Part shown: positions 14,708 to 23,500 of the stretch, in pieces
How positions within the stretch are numbered: position 1 is the stretch's first letter
How the letters are laid out: each line of letters begins with the position of its first letter
The notes under the pieces: model-generated
Told to the model about the DNA's origin: nothing
Seen by the model: only the letters and a program-made list of their open reading frames with translations
Database searches by the model: none
Assembly: GCA_003499925.1 (NCBI GenBank)
Contig: DNRQ01000020.1
Location: forward strand, 17,548 to 46,565
DNA length: 29,018 nt
DNA from: Geobacter sp.
GTDB taxonomy: Bacteria; Desulfobacterota; Desulfuromonadia; Geobacterales; Geobacteraceae
Reading direction: 5' to 3'
Translations under genes and position numbers: made by a program

Positions 14708-15271
14708 TTGACATACAAATCAGTTGTCACCGCAGGGTGGGTCGCAATGTTCAGTGCGTTCATCGCCATACCCTTTTCTTACCTCGCCTTCAAACTTGAA
14801 GGAAATACCGACGTTACCACGGTGGCGCTGCAAGCCTCCATGCAACTGTTAGGAACGGTATTATTTATTGTCCTAACCGGATTCATGAAGAAACTTCTGA
14901 ACGAACAGTATTCGTTTCACGACACCGACCGGCAGATAAACCTGATGATAATGGCTAATATCGGAGCGGGGATTCTTGTGCTGGTTGGGCTGTTCTTTGC
15001 CCCTCTGAAAGAAACGTTAAGTATCGCCGCGATGGTAATCATGGTCATGCTGGGCATCGTTCAGATTCAGTTCGGGTATCGGCTTTTAAAGTTACCGAAT
15101 GACCTGGGAGGAATGCTTAAGCCGTTTTGTTACTCAAACATGGTAACGGGCGTCTGCATAGCTTCTGTAATTTTGATAATCGTCGGAGTAGTCGTAAGTG
15201 CGGTCTCTGATCTGATGCTGGGAACCATATTCTTCAGCGTAGCAAAGCTCATGAGAGAGCCTGAAAAATGA
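14708..15271 (+). CDS. Multi-pass membrane protein of unknown function
   Basis: TTG at 14708 is the chosen start: CAGGAG lies six bases before it and the first residues lead straight into a membrane segment. About six hydrophobic helices are visible (near residues 8-27, 42-60, 76-97, 102-119, 140-160 and 163-180), including IMANIGAGILVLVGLFFAP and VCIASVILIIVGVVVSAV. There are no catalytic or transporter motifs that I recognise. Its stop overlaps the ATG of the SET-domain gene by four bases, so translation of the two is probably coupled. Function unknown. Confidence 0.7.
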   Translation: MTYKSVVTAGWVAMFSAFIAIPFSYLAFKLEGNTDVTTVALQASMQLLGTVLFIVLTGFMKKLLNEQYSFHDTDRQINLMIMANIGAGILVLVGLFFAPLKETLSIAAMVIMVMLGIVQIQFGYRLLKLPNDLGGMLKPFCYSNMVTGVCIASVILIIVGVVVSAVSDLMLGTIFFSVAKLMREPEK

Positions 15272-15741
15272 AAATCACGTCAGCGTACAGCGCTTCCCGC
15301 CTTAAAGATTATGCCAATTCAGTTTCCTATAAAATTGATTCAAAAGAGAAAGACTATCTCTATATCATGGAATCTCAGATCCCCGGTTCCGGTAAGGGAT
15401 TGTTTACCGCCATATCGATCTATAAAGACGAAATTATCTCGCTATTCAAAGGTAAGATCTTATCGGATACTGAAGCTCGGCGCAGAGTTTCACAAGGTGA
15501 AGATGCGTACTTCATGAACCTGCCGGACGGCACCATTCTGGATGCCATGAAAGTAGCCTGCTTTGCCAAATACGCTAATGACGCTTCCGGATTAGTGAAA
15601 ACCGGCTATAAAAACAATTCAGTAATCACGTTGGACGAAGATGGGAATGTGTGTATTGTCGCCCGCAGAAACATACTGGTCGGTTCAGAAATTTTCTGCA
15701 GCTATGGCAAGGGCTACTGGAAAAAGCATTCAGAACAGTAG
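15268..15741 (+). CDS. SET-domain protein (putative protein lysine methyltransferase)
   Basis: SET domains transfer a methyl group from S-adenosylmethionine to lysine side chains. The parts are in order: IPGSGKGLFTA (N-terminal SET motif, about residues 38-48), the central insert, CFAKYANDA in place of the usual RFxNH, and EIFCSYGKGYW near the end, which corresponds to the conserved ELFxDYG with its catalytic Tyr. At 157 aa it is a minimal SET domain without a pre-SET. The changed NH motif may affect cofactor binding. ATGA overlap with the membrane protein upstream shows an operon. The bacterial substrate is unknown. The gene converges with 15754 across only 12 bases. Confidence 0.8.
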   Translation: MKITSAYSASRLKDYANSVSYKIDSKEKDYLYIMESQIPGSGKGLFTAISIYKDEIISLFKGKILSDTEARRRVSQGEDAYFMNLPDGTILDAMKVACFAKYANDASGLVKTGYKNNSVITLDEDGNVCIVARRNILVGSEIFCSYGKGYWKKHSEQ

Positions 15742-15753
15742 TCTGGATCGACT

Positions 15754-16206
15754 CTAAACCTCACCAGCAGTCACTGCAATTTCATAGTCATCAAGCCGGT
15801 AAATGCTGTTCCAGTTCAACCCGCAACGTTGGCAGGAACACTTTTGTGTAATTATTCCCTTCTCGACGGACAGGTGCGCGGGGAAGATGTCCTTGGTTGC
15901 GCATTTAGGGCACCGTTCTGCAGCCTGTCTGACGAACGTATCTCTTGTTACAAATTCAGGTTTGTCGAGACCGGCCACCTGAACGGCAGCGGCACCTGCA
16001 GCGGCACCTTCAACGGCAGCTGCAGCCTCGGCTGCGGCCACTCCTTCAACAAGAATTTGCGGTGGAGTATTGTCGCGGTAGATGAGTTCCACCGTGTAAC
16101 CGGCACCCAGTCGGTTGGCGCGGATCCCGAAGGTAGTGTTCCTCAGCGGTCCCATGTTTAATTCAGTGCAACGAGCTTTCAGCGATTTTTCAGTTACTTT
16201 TGCCAT
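15754..16206 (-). CDS. Zinc-ribbon protein with Ala-rich linker
   Basis: The 150-aa product has three parts. Residues 1-53 form a small unknown domain (MAKVTEKSLKARCTEL...). A low-complexity linker of Ala, Val, Glu and Gly follows at about 54-79. The C-terminal zinc ribbon has CPKC and, about 25 residues on, CSCQRC. AGGAG is eight bases before ATG 16206. Proteins like this may bind nucleic acid or act as small adaptors, but nothing specific is shown. It stands alone on the minus strand between two plus-strand runs. Confidence 0.65.
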   Translation of the reverse strand: MAKVTEKSLKARCTELNMGPLRNTTFGIRANRLGAGYTVELIYRDNTPPQILVEGVAAAEAAAAVEGAAAGAAAVQVAGLDKPEFVTRDTFVRQAAERCPKCATKDIFPAHLSVEKGIITQKCSCQRCGLNWNSIYRLDDYEIAVTAGEV

Positions 16207-16461
16207 TATGTTCTCCTGGATCCGAATAGGTATAGTGGGTTTGCTTGCAGCATGTATATTCCGGCGACTTTAGGATGTTGCCGGGGTAATGTGAAGCACT
16301 TATTTGTGTTAACCGGTAAAAATGCCGGTTGAACGACTTTTTCTGTTTATGGGGCTATACGAAATTCGAAATAGTAAGCGCCTTGATTTTTGTTCACAAA
16401 AAAGAAGTGTTCACGGAAAATGAACGGAAACGTAAATTTGCTGACGACCAAGGAGTAATAA

Positions 16462-16662
16462 ATGCCAAAAAAAATCGGACACAATTATAGCCGAGACCCT
16501 TATCCGTGGGATGACTCAGAGAAGCCCGCCAGTTCTACAGAATGGAGCTGTTGTGGCATGAAACTTAGCCGGTCTTTTTACGTCTGCCCGATATGCGAAA
16601 AAGAGCGGGATCCGGAGTCTGGTGGAGATACGGTTGCTGCAGTGGGGGGCGATGTTGAATAA
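16462..16662 (+). CDS. Very small zinc-finger-like protein
   Basis: AAGGAG eight bases before ATG 16462 supports translation. The 66-aa product is polar, starts MPKKIGHNYSRDPYPWDD, and has two Cys pairs, CC (SCCGMK) and CPIC, 13 residues apart, fitting one zinc knuckle. The last 20 residues are Gly, Asp and Val rich and look like filler. Its stop codon overlaps a 33-base repeat that occurs again at the end of the HigA-like gene (18409-18441), which suggests the 3' end was exchanged by recombination. Function unknown. Confidence 0.55.
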   Translation: MPKKIGHNYSRDPYPWDDSEKPASSTEWSCCGMKLSRSFYVCPICEKERDPESGGDTVAAVGGDVE

Positions 16663-16687
16663 GTCGTTGAAGGTGAGTTGTGAATGG
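16655..16687 (+). repeat. 33-base direct repeat, copy A (pair at 18409-18441)
   Basis: The core AAGTCGTTGAAGGTGAGTT (16661-16679) is identical at 18415-18433, and the full 33 bases differ at three positions. The two copies bracket the toxin-antitoxin pair. Confidence 0.8.
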
Positions 16688-16763
16688 TAGGTCTGATTCA
16701 GAATCTTTAAACCTCTGTTTTTGGTTTTCCTCTGCGCTCCGCTGCAGTGAAATAAATTTTTGG

Positions 16764-16798
16764 AAATAGCCGCGCCGTTTGCGTGGCTATTTTTTTTT
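16764..16798 (+). terminator. Intrinsic terminator
   Basis: AAATAGCCGCGC (16764-16775) pairs with GCGTGGCTATTT (16781-16792), 12 bp with one G-U pair and a five-base loop, and a long T-run follows. It ends the transcript of the small zinc-finger gene. Confidence 0.88.
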
Positions 16799-16995
16799 GT
16801 CGATTACTACCGACATATGATTTGTTCGTAAATTTACGTAACTGAATAATACTATTAAATACTGGTAAGTTACGAAAATATTAACGTGCATCGTTCTTTA
16901 ACTGCCTGAAAATACGCTTGATAACGGTATGTAAATGAGATAGGCATAACAAACCGTCAGTGTAATGCGCATGGTAAATAAATCCGTTTAAAAGT

Positions 16996-17025
16996 GTTTA
17001 CCATTTTGGTAAACTAGTTTATAAA
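16996..17025 (+). promoter_or_regulatory. Promoter with palindromic operator of the HigBA-like pair
   Basis: GTTTACC and GGTAAAC form a perfect palindrome with a five-base spacer (16996-17014). It covers the -35 box TTTACC (16997-17002), which lies 17 bases before TATAAA (17020-17025). The toxin ATG is at 17037. An operator over the -35 box fits repression by the antitoxin. Confidence 0.6.
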
Positions 17026-17036
17026 AGGTCGTCCGA

Positions 17037-17366
17037 ATGGATATTGAATTCTCCTCTCCAGATCTTCAGGTGCTGTGCGAACAACAGCGGATCATGACCA
17101 AACAGCTGGGCGACATCTGTAGCCGCAAATTGAGAACCAGGTTGTCCGACCTGCGGGCTGTCGTCAACGTGGCAGAGTTGAATGCCGGACGACCTCATCC
17201 CCTGAAAGGCGATCGCACCGGTCAGTTTGCCCTCGATCTTCACGGAGGCAAGCGGCTGGTTTTTGAACCGGCAAACATTCCGGTCCCGGTTCTTGAAGAT
17301 GGCTCCATCGCCTGGATTCTTGTCACAAAGGTTCGCATCATTTTCATAGGTGATTATCATGGCTAA
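17037..17366 (+). CDS. higB: HigB/RelE-like toxin
   Basis: This 109-aa basic protein is of the HigB/plasmid-maintenance killer type, which cleaves mRNA on the ribosome. Visible features are the LCEQQRIMTKQLGDICSRKL helices, the GRPHPLKGDRTGQFALDL segment, the GGKRLVFEPA strand that corresponds to the HigB RLxFxP motif, and a C-terminal VTKVRIIFIGDYHG strand. AAAGGT stands about nine bases before ATG 17037. The toxin gene is first and overlaps the antitoxin by eight bases, the order typical of HigBA. The palindrome upstream suggests autoregulation. The start is not pinned by a strong ribosome site. Confidence 0.8.
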   Translation: MDIEFSSPDLQVLCEQQRIMTKQLGDICSRKLRTRLSDLRAVVNVAELNAGRPHPLKGDRTGQFALDLHGGKRLVFEPANIPVPVLEDGSIAWILVTKVRIIFIGDYHG

Positions 17367-18456
17367 TAACATTTCGACATTTTCGCCCGACTGGGTTTCG
17401 CTGCCGGGGGATACCATCCTCGATCTTCTTGAGGAGTGCGGCTGGAAGCAGACCGAACTGGCCAAGCGCACCGGCTATACGACCAAACATATCAGCCTGC
17501 TGATAAACGGCAAGGCGCCGATCACGGAGGATACGGCCATCAAGCTGGAGCGGGTACTCGGAAGCAGCGCGCAATTCTGGCTTACCCGTGAGGCCCAGTA
17601 TCGCGAAGGTTTGATGCGCATCGCCGAGAGAGCGGATCTGAAAGTTGAAGCGGACTGGCTCAAGGAGATTCCGCTGAAAGATATGCTTTCCTTCGGCTGG
17701 ATACGGGCGTTTGCGGATAAGGGTGAGCAGGTAGCCGAATGTCTGCGCTTTTTCGGTGTGGCAACGGTCGATGTCTGGAAGCGGGAGTACTCCGAACCGT
17801 TGGCGGCGTTCCGCGCTTCCGAAAAGTATCAGAAGCATACCGGGGCGGTTGCGGCCTGGTTGCGTCAAGGCGAGCGCACCGCGGCAACGATAAAAACAGA
17901 GGCTTACGACAAGTCGGCATTCAAGGATGCACTGGTGAAGTTGCGCACGCTCACCAGGGAAGCCGATCCGGATATATTTATTCCGCAGTTGGTTGAAGCG
18001 TGTGCAAAGTGCGGCGTTGCCGTGGTCATAGAACCGGCGCCAAAAGGGTGTCCTGTCAGCGGGGCCACGCTCTGGATCGGGCAGGACAAGGCCTTGCTGA
18101 TGCTGAGTCTCCGGCACAAAACCAACGATCATTTCTGGTTTTCGTTCTTTCACGAGGCCGGGCATTTGCTTCGCCACGGCAAGCGTTTGCGTTTCATCGA
18201 AATGGAGGGGGCGCTCGGTAACGATCACGAGAACGAGGCCAATGAATATGCCAAGGATTGGCTGATTCCGCCGCAGGCCGCCAAGGTGCTGGCCGGCATG
18301 CCGAAAACGGAAGCGGCCATCAGGGACTTGGCCGACAAGCTGGAGATCGCGCCGGGGATCATTGTCGGGCGGTTGCAGAAGGAAAATTTGTTACGGTGGG
18401 ATTCTGTTTTGAACAAGTCGTTGAAGGTGAGTTATGAGTGGCGACATTTTGAATAA
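17359..18456 (+). CDS. higA: HigA-type antitoxin fused to ImmA/IrrE metalloprotease domain
   Basis: Residues about 15-80 form a helix-turn-helix (DILDLLEECGWKQTELAKRT, then ISLLINGKAPI and AIKLERVLGSS) like HigA-type antitoxins. The C-terminal half is an ImmA/IrrE-type zinc peptidase with HEAGH at 265-269 (FFHEAGHLLRHG) and a later ENEANEYAKDWLIP segment that should supply the third ligand. The ATG at 17359 is preferred to the GTG at 17350; it lies within the toxin's last codons. The protein should neutralise the toxin and repress the pair. The protease domain may instead cleave repressors under DNA damage or phage attack, as in ImmA. Its 3' end lies within the 33-base repeat. Confidence 0.85.
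   Translation: MANNISTFSPDWVSLPGDTILDLLEECGWKQTELAKRTGYTTKHISLLINGKAPITEDTAIKLERVLGSSAQFWLTREAQYREGLMRIAERADLKVEADWLKEIPLKDMLSFGWIRAFADKGEQVAECLRFFGVATVDVWKREYSEPLAAFRASEKYQKHTGAVAAWLRQGERTAATIKTEAYDKSAFKDALVKLRTLTREADPDIFIPQLVEACAKCGVAVVIEPAPKGCPVSGATLWIGQDKALLMLSLRHKTNDHFWFSFFHEAGHLLRHGKRLRFIEMEGALGNDHENEANEYAKDWLIPPQAAKVLAGMPKTEAAIRDLADKLEIAPGIIVGRLQKENLLRWDSVLNKSLKVSYEWRHFE
18409..18441 (+). repeat. 33-base direct repeat, copy B (pair at 16655-16687)
   Basis: It contains the same 19-base core as copy A, overlapping the last codons of the HigA-like gene. The copy includes AAGGTG five bases before an ATG at 18434, so the repeat may carry the ribosome site of a lost downstream gene. Confidence 0.8.
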
Positions 18457-18542
18457 ATTGGAAAGTGTCCCGCTTTTCTCGGATTTTTTTTCAAGTTTTT
18501 GTTGCGCCGTTGCGTGAATATCGGTTTCGGAGTTTTAAGTAT

Positions 18543-19430
18543 ATGGTTTCGAGCCTCGACAACATAAAGTTTCTACATCCGGTCGGAGTATCCACCTTCA
18601 AGTATGGTGTGAGCATACCTGTTGAGGCACAGACGGAACGGATGCGCGGCATAGAAAAGGGTGGCAAGGTGCCGGCCACCATTCTCTTTGGTACGGAACA
18701 GCCGGTAGTTGCCGAGATACGCCGCTTGAACAATAAGCCGGGACATCTTCAGTTCAGGTATGAGAACAAGGCGCAGGAGCGTTTGCGGCAGTATCTGCTG
18801 GCTATTTTCGGCAGTCAGTCCGGCGGTAGTCTGCTTGAGGTGGAAGAGGTCGCGCCGTTCACTTTTGTCTTCAAGCCGATTCTGAAAGACGCTTCGCCCT
18901 GCCTCCGGATCAGCGACATGCTGCTGCACAGGTTGGACAAGAATGACGCAAAGCAGTTTGCGGAAATAGAGCAGATCGAAGAAACGCTTGCCGCTGTGAA
19001 GTATGACGCTGGTTTTAATCAATCTGACTACAATGGACGGATAAATGAGGGATTGGTGGGTCAGGGGTGGAACCGTGAGCAACGGGTTGTCAGTGAGCTT
19101 GGCCTCAAGTGTGATTTCGAGAAGAACGGTATCTGGGTCGAGGTCGAGTTCGGCAATGCCCGTTCCTATTATCAGGACTACGTGAAGTTCATGCTGGCAC
19201 GGAAGTACCGCGATGCCAGGCTTGGTCTGCTGCTTTGTCCGACGACGTCGTTTGCGGCGCTGTTGTGTGAGCTGGGTCAGCAGCGGGCGCGAGAAAATTC
19301 GGTGCGGGAGCGGGCACCGGTGTATTCCGGGATGATGAGTTATGAGAAGGCGGCGCGGGAGTTGCCGTTTTTGGGGTTTATGTTTGAGATGCCAATTGTT
19401 GTTGCTGGGGTTGGGGTGAGTGGAAATTGA
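18543..19430 (+). CDS. BglII/BstYI-type restriction endonuclease-like protein
   Basis: The C-terminal half carries a strong BglII-like active site. Asp191 is followed by Glu200-Val-Glu202-Phe-Gly-Asn205, with the shape DFxKx4VEVxFxN. BglII has Asp84, Glu93, Gln95 and Asn98 in the same spacing, with Gln in place of Glu202. Residues about 1-150 (SLDNIKFLHPVGVSTFKYGV...) are an extra domain that I cannot name; it may recognise DNA. ATG 18543 is preferred because the upstream GTG extension (18465) crosses a TTTTTTTT run and repeat-like sequence; GGAG is ten bases before it. No methyltransferase gene lies anywhere in the window, so it is either solitary or protects by another route. Specificity cannot be told. 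Confidence 0.78.
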   Translation: MVSSLDNIKFLHPVGVSTFKYGVSIPVEAQTERMRGIEKGGKVPATILFGTEQPVVAEIRRLNNKPGHLQFRYENKAQERLRQYLLAIFGSQSGGSLLEVEEVAPFTFVFKPILKDASPCLRISDMLLHRLDKNDAKQFAEIEQIEETLAAVKYDAGFNQSDYNGRINEGLVGQGWNREQRVVSELGLKCDFEKNGIWVEVEFGNARSYYQDYVKFMLARKYRDARLGLLLCPTTSFAALLCELGQQRARENSVRERAPVYSGMMSYEKAARELPFLGFMFEMPIVVAGVGVSGN

Positions 19431-19454
19431 TTGTTTGACGTGTAGTCAATGGAA

Positions 19455-19575
19455 AATACGGGAAGTGTCCCGCATTTTCCCCGGTAATGCCAGGCTTGGT
19501 CTGCTGCTCTGCCTTTGCGGCGCTGATGTGCAATTGGGTCAGCGGGGGTGGGGTGGGGTGAGTGGGAGTGTAGTG
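19455..19575 (+). pseudogene. Collapsed second copy of the BglII-like gene
   Basis: This stretch joins pieces that match the start flank and the 3' end of the gene at 18543. GGAAGTGTCCCGC near 19462 matches 18461-18473, with a one-base change. Bases 19487-19508 equal 19213-19234 exactly, and TTTGCGGCGCTG, TGGGTCAGC and GGGGTGAGTGG follow in the same order with deletions. The parts are in the order of the intact gene with the middle missing, so it looks like a duplicate that lost its interior. No frame survives. The flanking GGAAAAT...ATTTTCC inverted repeat at 19450-19479 may instead be a REP-type palindrome. Confidence 0.65.
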
Positions 19576-19615
19576 CCGGGGACAATGAATATAATTTTAC
19601 AAGAGAGGCCACAGA

Positions 19616-20392
19616 ATGATTCTTGCTCCACTAATAAAACAGCTTATAGGAACACTCTGGTATCTGCTGCCAATTCTGATTCTGGCCGCCTTATTCAAAT
19701 CATCCTGGTTCAAAGGGGTGATGGGTGAGTTTATCGTCAATGTCGCAGCGAAGCTGATGCTTGATAAAAACGAGTACCACCTGATCAAGAACGTCACCTT
19801 GCCGACGGAGGATGGCACGACCCTGATCGACCATGTCATCGTCTCAAAATACGGCCTTTTCGTGGTTGAAACCAAAAACATGAAGGGGTGGATTTTCGGC
19901 GACCCCAAACAGAGTCAATGGACGCAACAGATTTTCAAACATAAGAGCAAGTTTCAAAATCCGCTACATCAGAATTACAAGCATGTGAAGACCCTGGAAG
20001 CACTGCTCGGTTTAAGTGATCAGCAGATTCATTCACTGATTGTGTTTGTCGGTGAGAGTACGTTCAAGACGGAAATGCTTCCAAATGTTACCCATGGAAT
20101 CGGTTATATCAGGTTTATAAAATCGAAGACCACGCCGGTTCTGTCTGCTGATGAGGTAACGGATATTGTCCGCAAGATTACCGCTGGCAGGTTGACGCCT
20201 TCATTCAAAACCAGTAGAGAGCATGTAGCACATGTGAAAAGCATTATAAGCGAAAAGCAGAACGCGACTGCTTGCCCTAAGTGTGGCAGCGCGATGGTTA
20301 TGCGTGAAACAAGCAAAGGCGCGAACAAAGGCAGCAAGTTTCTAGGCTGCTCGCAGTATCCGCAGTGCAGGGGCGTTTTGAGTGTTGCGTAG
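19616..20392 (+). CDS. Membrane-anchored NERD-domain protein with C-terminal zinc finger
   Basis: An N-terminal membrane helix (about residues 8-28) leads to a NERD nuclease-related domain. Gly37-Glu38, Asp72 in LIDHVIVSKYG and Glu85-x-Lys87 in FVVETKN match the PD-(D/E)xK-like core of the family. The last 45 residues form a topoisomerase-type C4 zinc finger (CPKCGSAMVMRETSKG, then GCSQYPQCRG), which binds DNA. GAGAGG lies seven to nine bases before ATG 19616. NERD proteins are often near defence or plasmid genes and are thought to be nucleases that act on foreign DNA; this is family knowledge, not shown here. Confidence 0.85.
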   Translation: MILAPLIKQLIGTLWYLLPILILAALFKSSWFKGVMGEFIVNVAAKLMLDKNEYHLIKNVTLPTEDGTTLIDHVIVSKYGLFVVETKNMKGWIFGDPKQSQWTQQIFKHKSKFQNPLHQNYKHVKTLEALLGLSDQQIHSLIVFVGESTFKTEMLPNVTHGIGYIRFIKSKTTPVLSADEVTDIVRKITAGRLTPSFKTSREHVAHVKSIISEKQNATACPKCGSAMVMRETSKGANKGSKFLGCSQYPQCRGVLSVA

Positions 20393-20400
20393 GAATTAAT

Positions 20401-20460
20401 ATGGAGAAGAACAATGCAGCGGATAATTCGGAAACCGAATACCTCCCCGAGGCAGAGTAA
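20401..20460 (+). CDS. Possible 19-residue ORF
   Basis: An ATG six bases after AGGA, right behind the NERD stop, opens 19 codons (MEKNNAADNSETEYLPEAE). It is acidic and could be a translated linker or chance. I see no family. Listed because it has a ribosome site and stands between two defence genes. Confidence 0.25.
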   Translation: MEKNNAADNSETEYLPEAE

Positions 20461-20511
20461 ATTTAGCATCTTGTAAAAGTACTAAGAATTGATGAGAGGT
20501 TACTAAAATAC

Positions 20512-23500
20512 ATGAAACTTAAAAAGATTGATGGGGCGGTTAAAGCTAGGCTGCGAGGTGTAGTTGGTAAGGGGGACAATGCTGTTCGGCAGGAAATATG
20601 TCGATTTATGCAAATACTCCCACCACAGTACATTCATGATTTATTCCAGTCAGTTAAGTCTATTGCTCCATTAGCAATGCGAAAAATTATTCCGCGTACA
20701 CGACAAAATTATAATGATTTTTTCCCTGTGCTATCGGGAAAGTTGGCACCAGCAATTGCCGAATTTAGATGGTGTGCAGCCATTATTTCACAAAACATTG
20801 ATCTCATTAATTCATTTATTGAGAGTAGGCAAGTAATTGAAAAAGAGGTGTTAGACGGTAAAAATATTGAGGCATTGGTTTCACTGGATGAGATGGAGAA
20901 TAAATTCGGGAAGACACTCTGGGGGCTAGAATTAAAATTTGCACTAATTCAAGAACTAGAGGGGTTGAAAGGAAATAAGGAGCTATCAAATAAGGTTTCC
21001 CTTGCATTAAAGTCACCCCTCCTTTCTGTACTAGTTTTTTACATAAGCGTAAGAAATGAAGAAAAAGCGACTGTTGGTAGGATTGTTAGCGGTGTTCTTG
21101 ATTATATAGAACGCCAAAACATTCCCGAATTTTTAGCAACTTATTTGAGGTTTAGGTTGCTTGGAGAAATGCCAAATACAGCTGAAGGAATATCATCAAT
21201 TCTGGCAATTGATAAATATTCATCTATTTTGGACTATTACGAAACTTCAGTTGAATTGCTGCTGCTAGTAGGCAGTAGCAGTGATCAATTCAAAGAGTGC
21301 AGTAAAGATTTAAAAAATATTGTTAGCGTTTTAGAGGGAATAAACGATGAAAGACTTCATTTTCTGAGAGAAGTGCATAATCTAAATGACAGGCACAATA
21401 GGGATATATATTTACCAAATAGGACAATTATTAACAAAATATTGAAAATAGTTAAAAACGATCAGTCAGTATTACAACAAAGGATAGAACCATTTTTAAG
21501 ATCAGTGATAAGTGAGTTAAGGCCAGTAGTTTTTAGGGAAAAAGAACGTAGTACAAATGCGAATTTACTACTAAAAAAACTAATAAATTATAAGTCACTC
21601 GCATTAATTACACCATTGTCTGCTCTACTAATGCGAAAGGTGGCAAGATATGATTCAGACAAGCTTTATCCTTCCCTATTTTCAGTCTTTAACGACCCTA
21701 ACCGAGAGGTTACAACTACAGAACGATCGTTGGAAACTGCTTTTTGTAAATTCAGAGAACAAAAATATGAAGACGCTATTGAAATACTTAAGTTAATTAA
21801 AAATATTGATGATGTGGAGTTCCTGTGGGAAGCAAGACGACTATTGATTGATGCATATGTATTCAATGATAACACTAAAGAAGCAATTGAATTTGCTGGA
21901 AAACTTTGTGCAGAAAATAATCTGTTTTCATCCGAGTTGCCATTTGAAGAAATGTTACATGGGAAGAAATGGAGAGATTTACGGAACTTTGATTTAAGAT
22001 GCCTTGCAATTTGTTTGAATATTTACTGTGACCATTATCACGATGATAATGGTCAGTTTAATCTGCGACAATGCATCGCACAGCTTTATAAACATGGAAT
22101 AAAAGATGAAATGCTTGAAAAAGCTTCTCAGGGACAAGAGTTAAGTCTGGTAGAAATTAGTATCTTAAAAGACATTCTGATTGAGGATAATTTATCTCTT
22201 GTAGGAAGGTTTAGTTGCTCAGACGATTTAATAAATGAACGTTTGAATATCTGTCAGACCTTACTTAAGATCGACCCCGCGAACTCAGAATTGTATTTAG
22301 AAGAAATTAAAGAGATTTCCTTGCAAATTGCCATGAACATAGGGATGCAGAAAGTTGATCAGAATAGGGTTTATGTTGATTTTCATGGCATTAAGAGATG
22401 GGCTGAAAAGGAACACCGCGAATCATTTAATAGGTGGGTTGAACTATCAGAAATAGATACAGCTCCTGTTCCAAGTAGCAGGATGATTTTCAATAAAATG
22501 TACGAGAATGCTGATGTAATACCGGAGGAACTTCTTGTAAAACCAGCAACTCAAGCGGATCAACTGTTTTTGGAAATTTTAAGAAGTACGCTGAACAAAT
22601 TTTTAAATGATCCTAAAGACGGATTGAACAGCTATCTTAGTTTGAGAGTTCGCCATGGAAGCTTGGAAGGATTCCTTAGAAGTCCTTTTGCTGAGGAGGG
22701 GCTACTAACAGAATTTGATCAGGAAAAGTCCAAACATGTCCTCACGGAACAAATGGTGAAGTCGTTGCCCTATCATTGCACTTCAACTATTTCGGACTTA
22801 GAGTCGATTTTAGGCAGATTTACCAGCACACTGAATGAATCTTTGGAAGCATTTGTCAAAAAGAAGCTTAGGATTAAATCAGAAGCTTATCCAGACGGAT
22901 TGATTGAAGTACATGTTTCCAGTGCAATGTTTAACATAATAAAGCTAGATACTCTTTCAAACGTATCGTTCGAAAAATTTCTAGAAACGATCTTTTCTCA
23001 ATTTGTTATTTGGACAGATTACTCTCTTAAAGCGGTAAGGGACGACATAGCACTTCAGATTGGAAGCACAATAGAAACTGCGATAGAAAATCTTAGAAAT
23101 GATTTTGGTGGGCTGTCTGATAAGGAACAGTTGCATTTTATCCGAGACAGAATCAACAGAGGCTACTTGGCCTTTCAAAAAGCTCTTGAAAAAGCAGCCG
23201 ATTGGTTTCAATTTCAGCCTATGGAAGACTACTCAAGAGTGTTTTCTATTGATGAAGTAATGAAAATAGCCATTCAGATGACAAAAAATGTTTGCCCGGG
23301 CTTTGAACCTGATATCGATTTACAAATAGAAGGTGATTTCCCGTTGTTACATTCACTGACACTCAACATTATCAATGATGTATTGGTTATTGTTCTTGGA
23401 AATGTCCACAAGCATGCAAACGTGGAAAGTAATTCTAAGGTCTATATCCTCATTCAAAATGACGAGAAAGAGCGATTACTTCGTGTGACTGTCAAAAATA

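Larger units (their letters stand above)
16663..17036. other. AT-rich intergenic region ahead of the toxin-antitoxin pair
   Basis: This 374-base gap has no convincing frame. It holds repeat copy A, the terminator at 16764-16798, an AT-rich stretch with imperfect inverted repeats of TTACGTAAC type (about 16837-16880), and the operator/promoter at 16996-17025. Confidence 0.5.

Noticed and set aside
18434..18517. 27-codon frame starting inside repeat copy B
   Set aside because: It has a ribosome site but no recognisable product and runs through a T-rich stretch; probably a relic.
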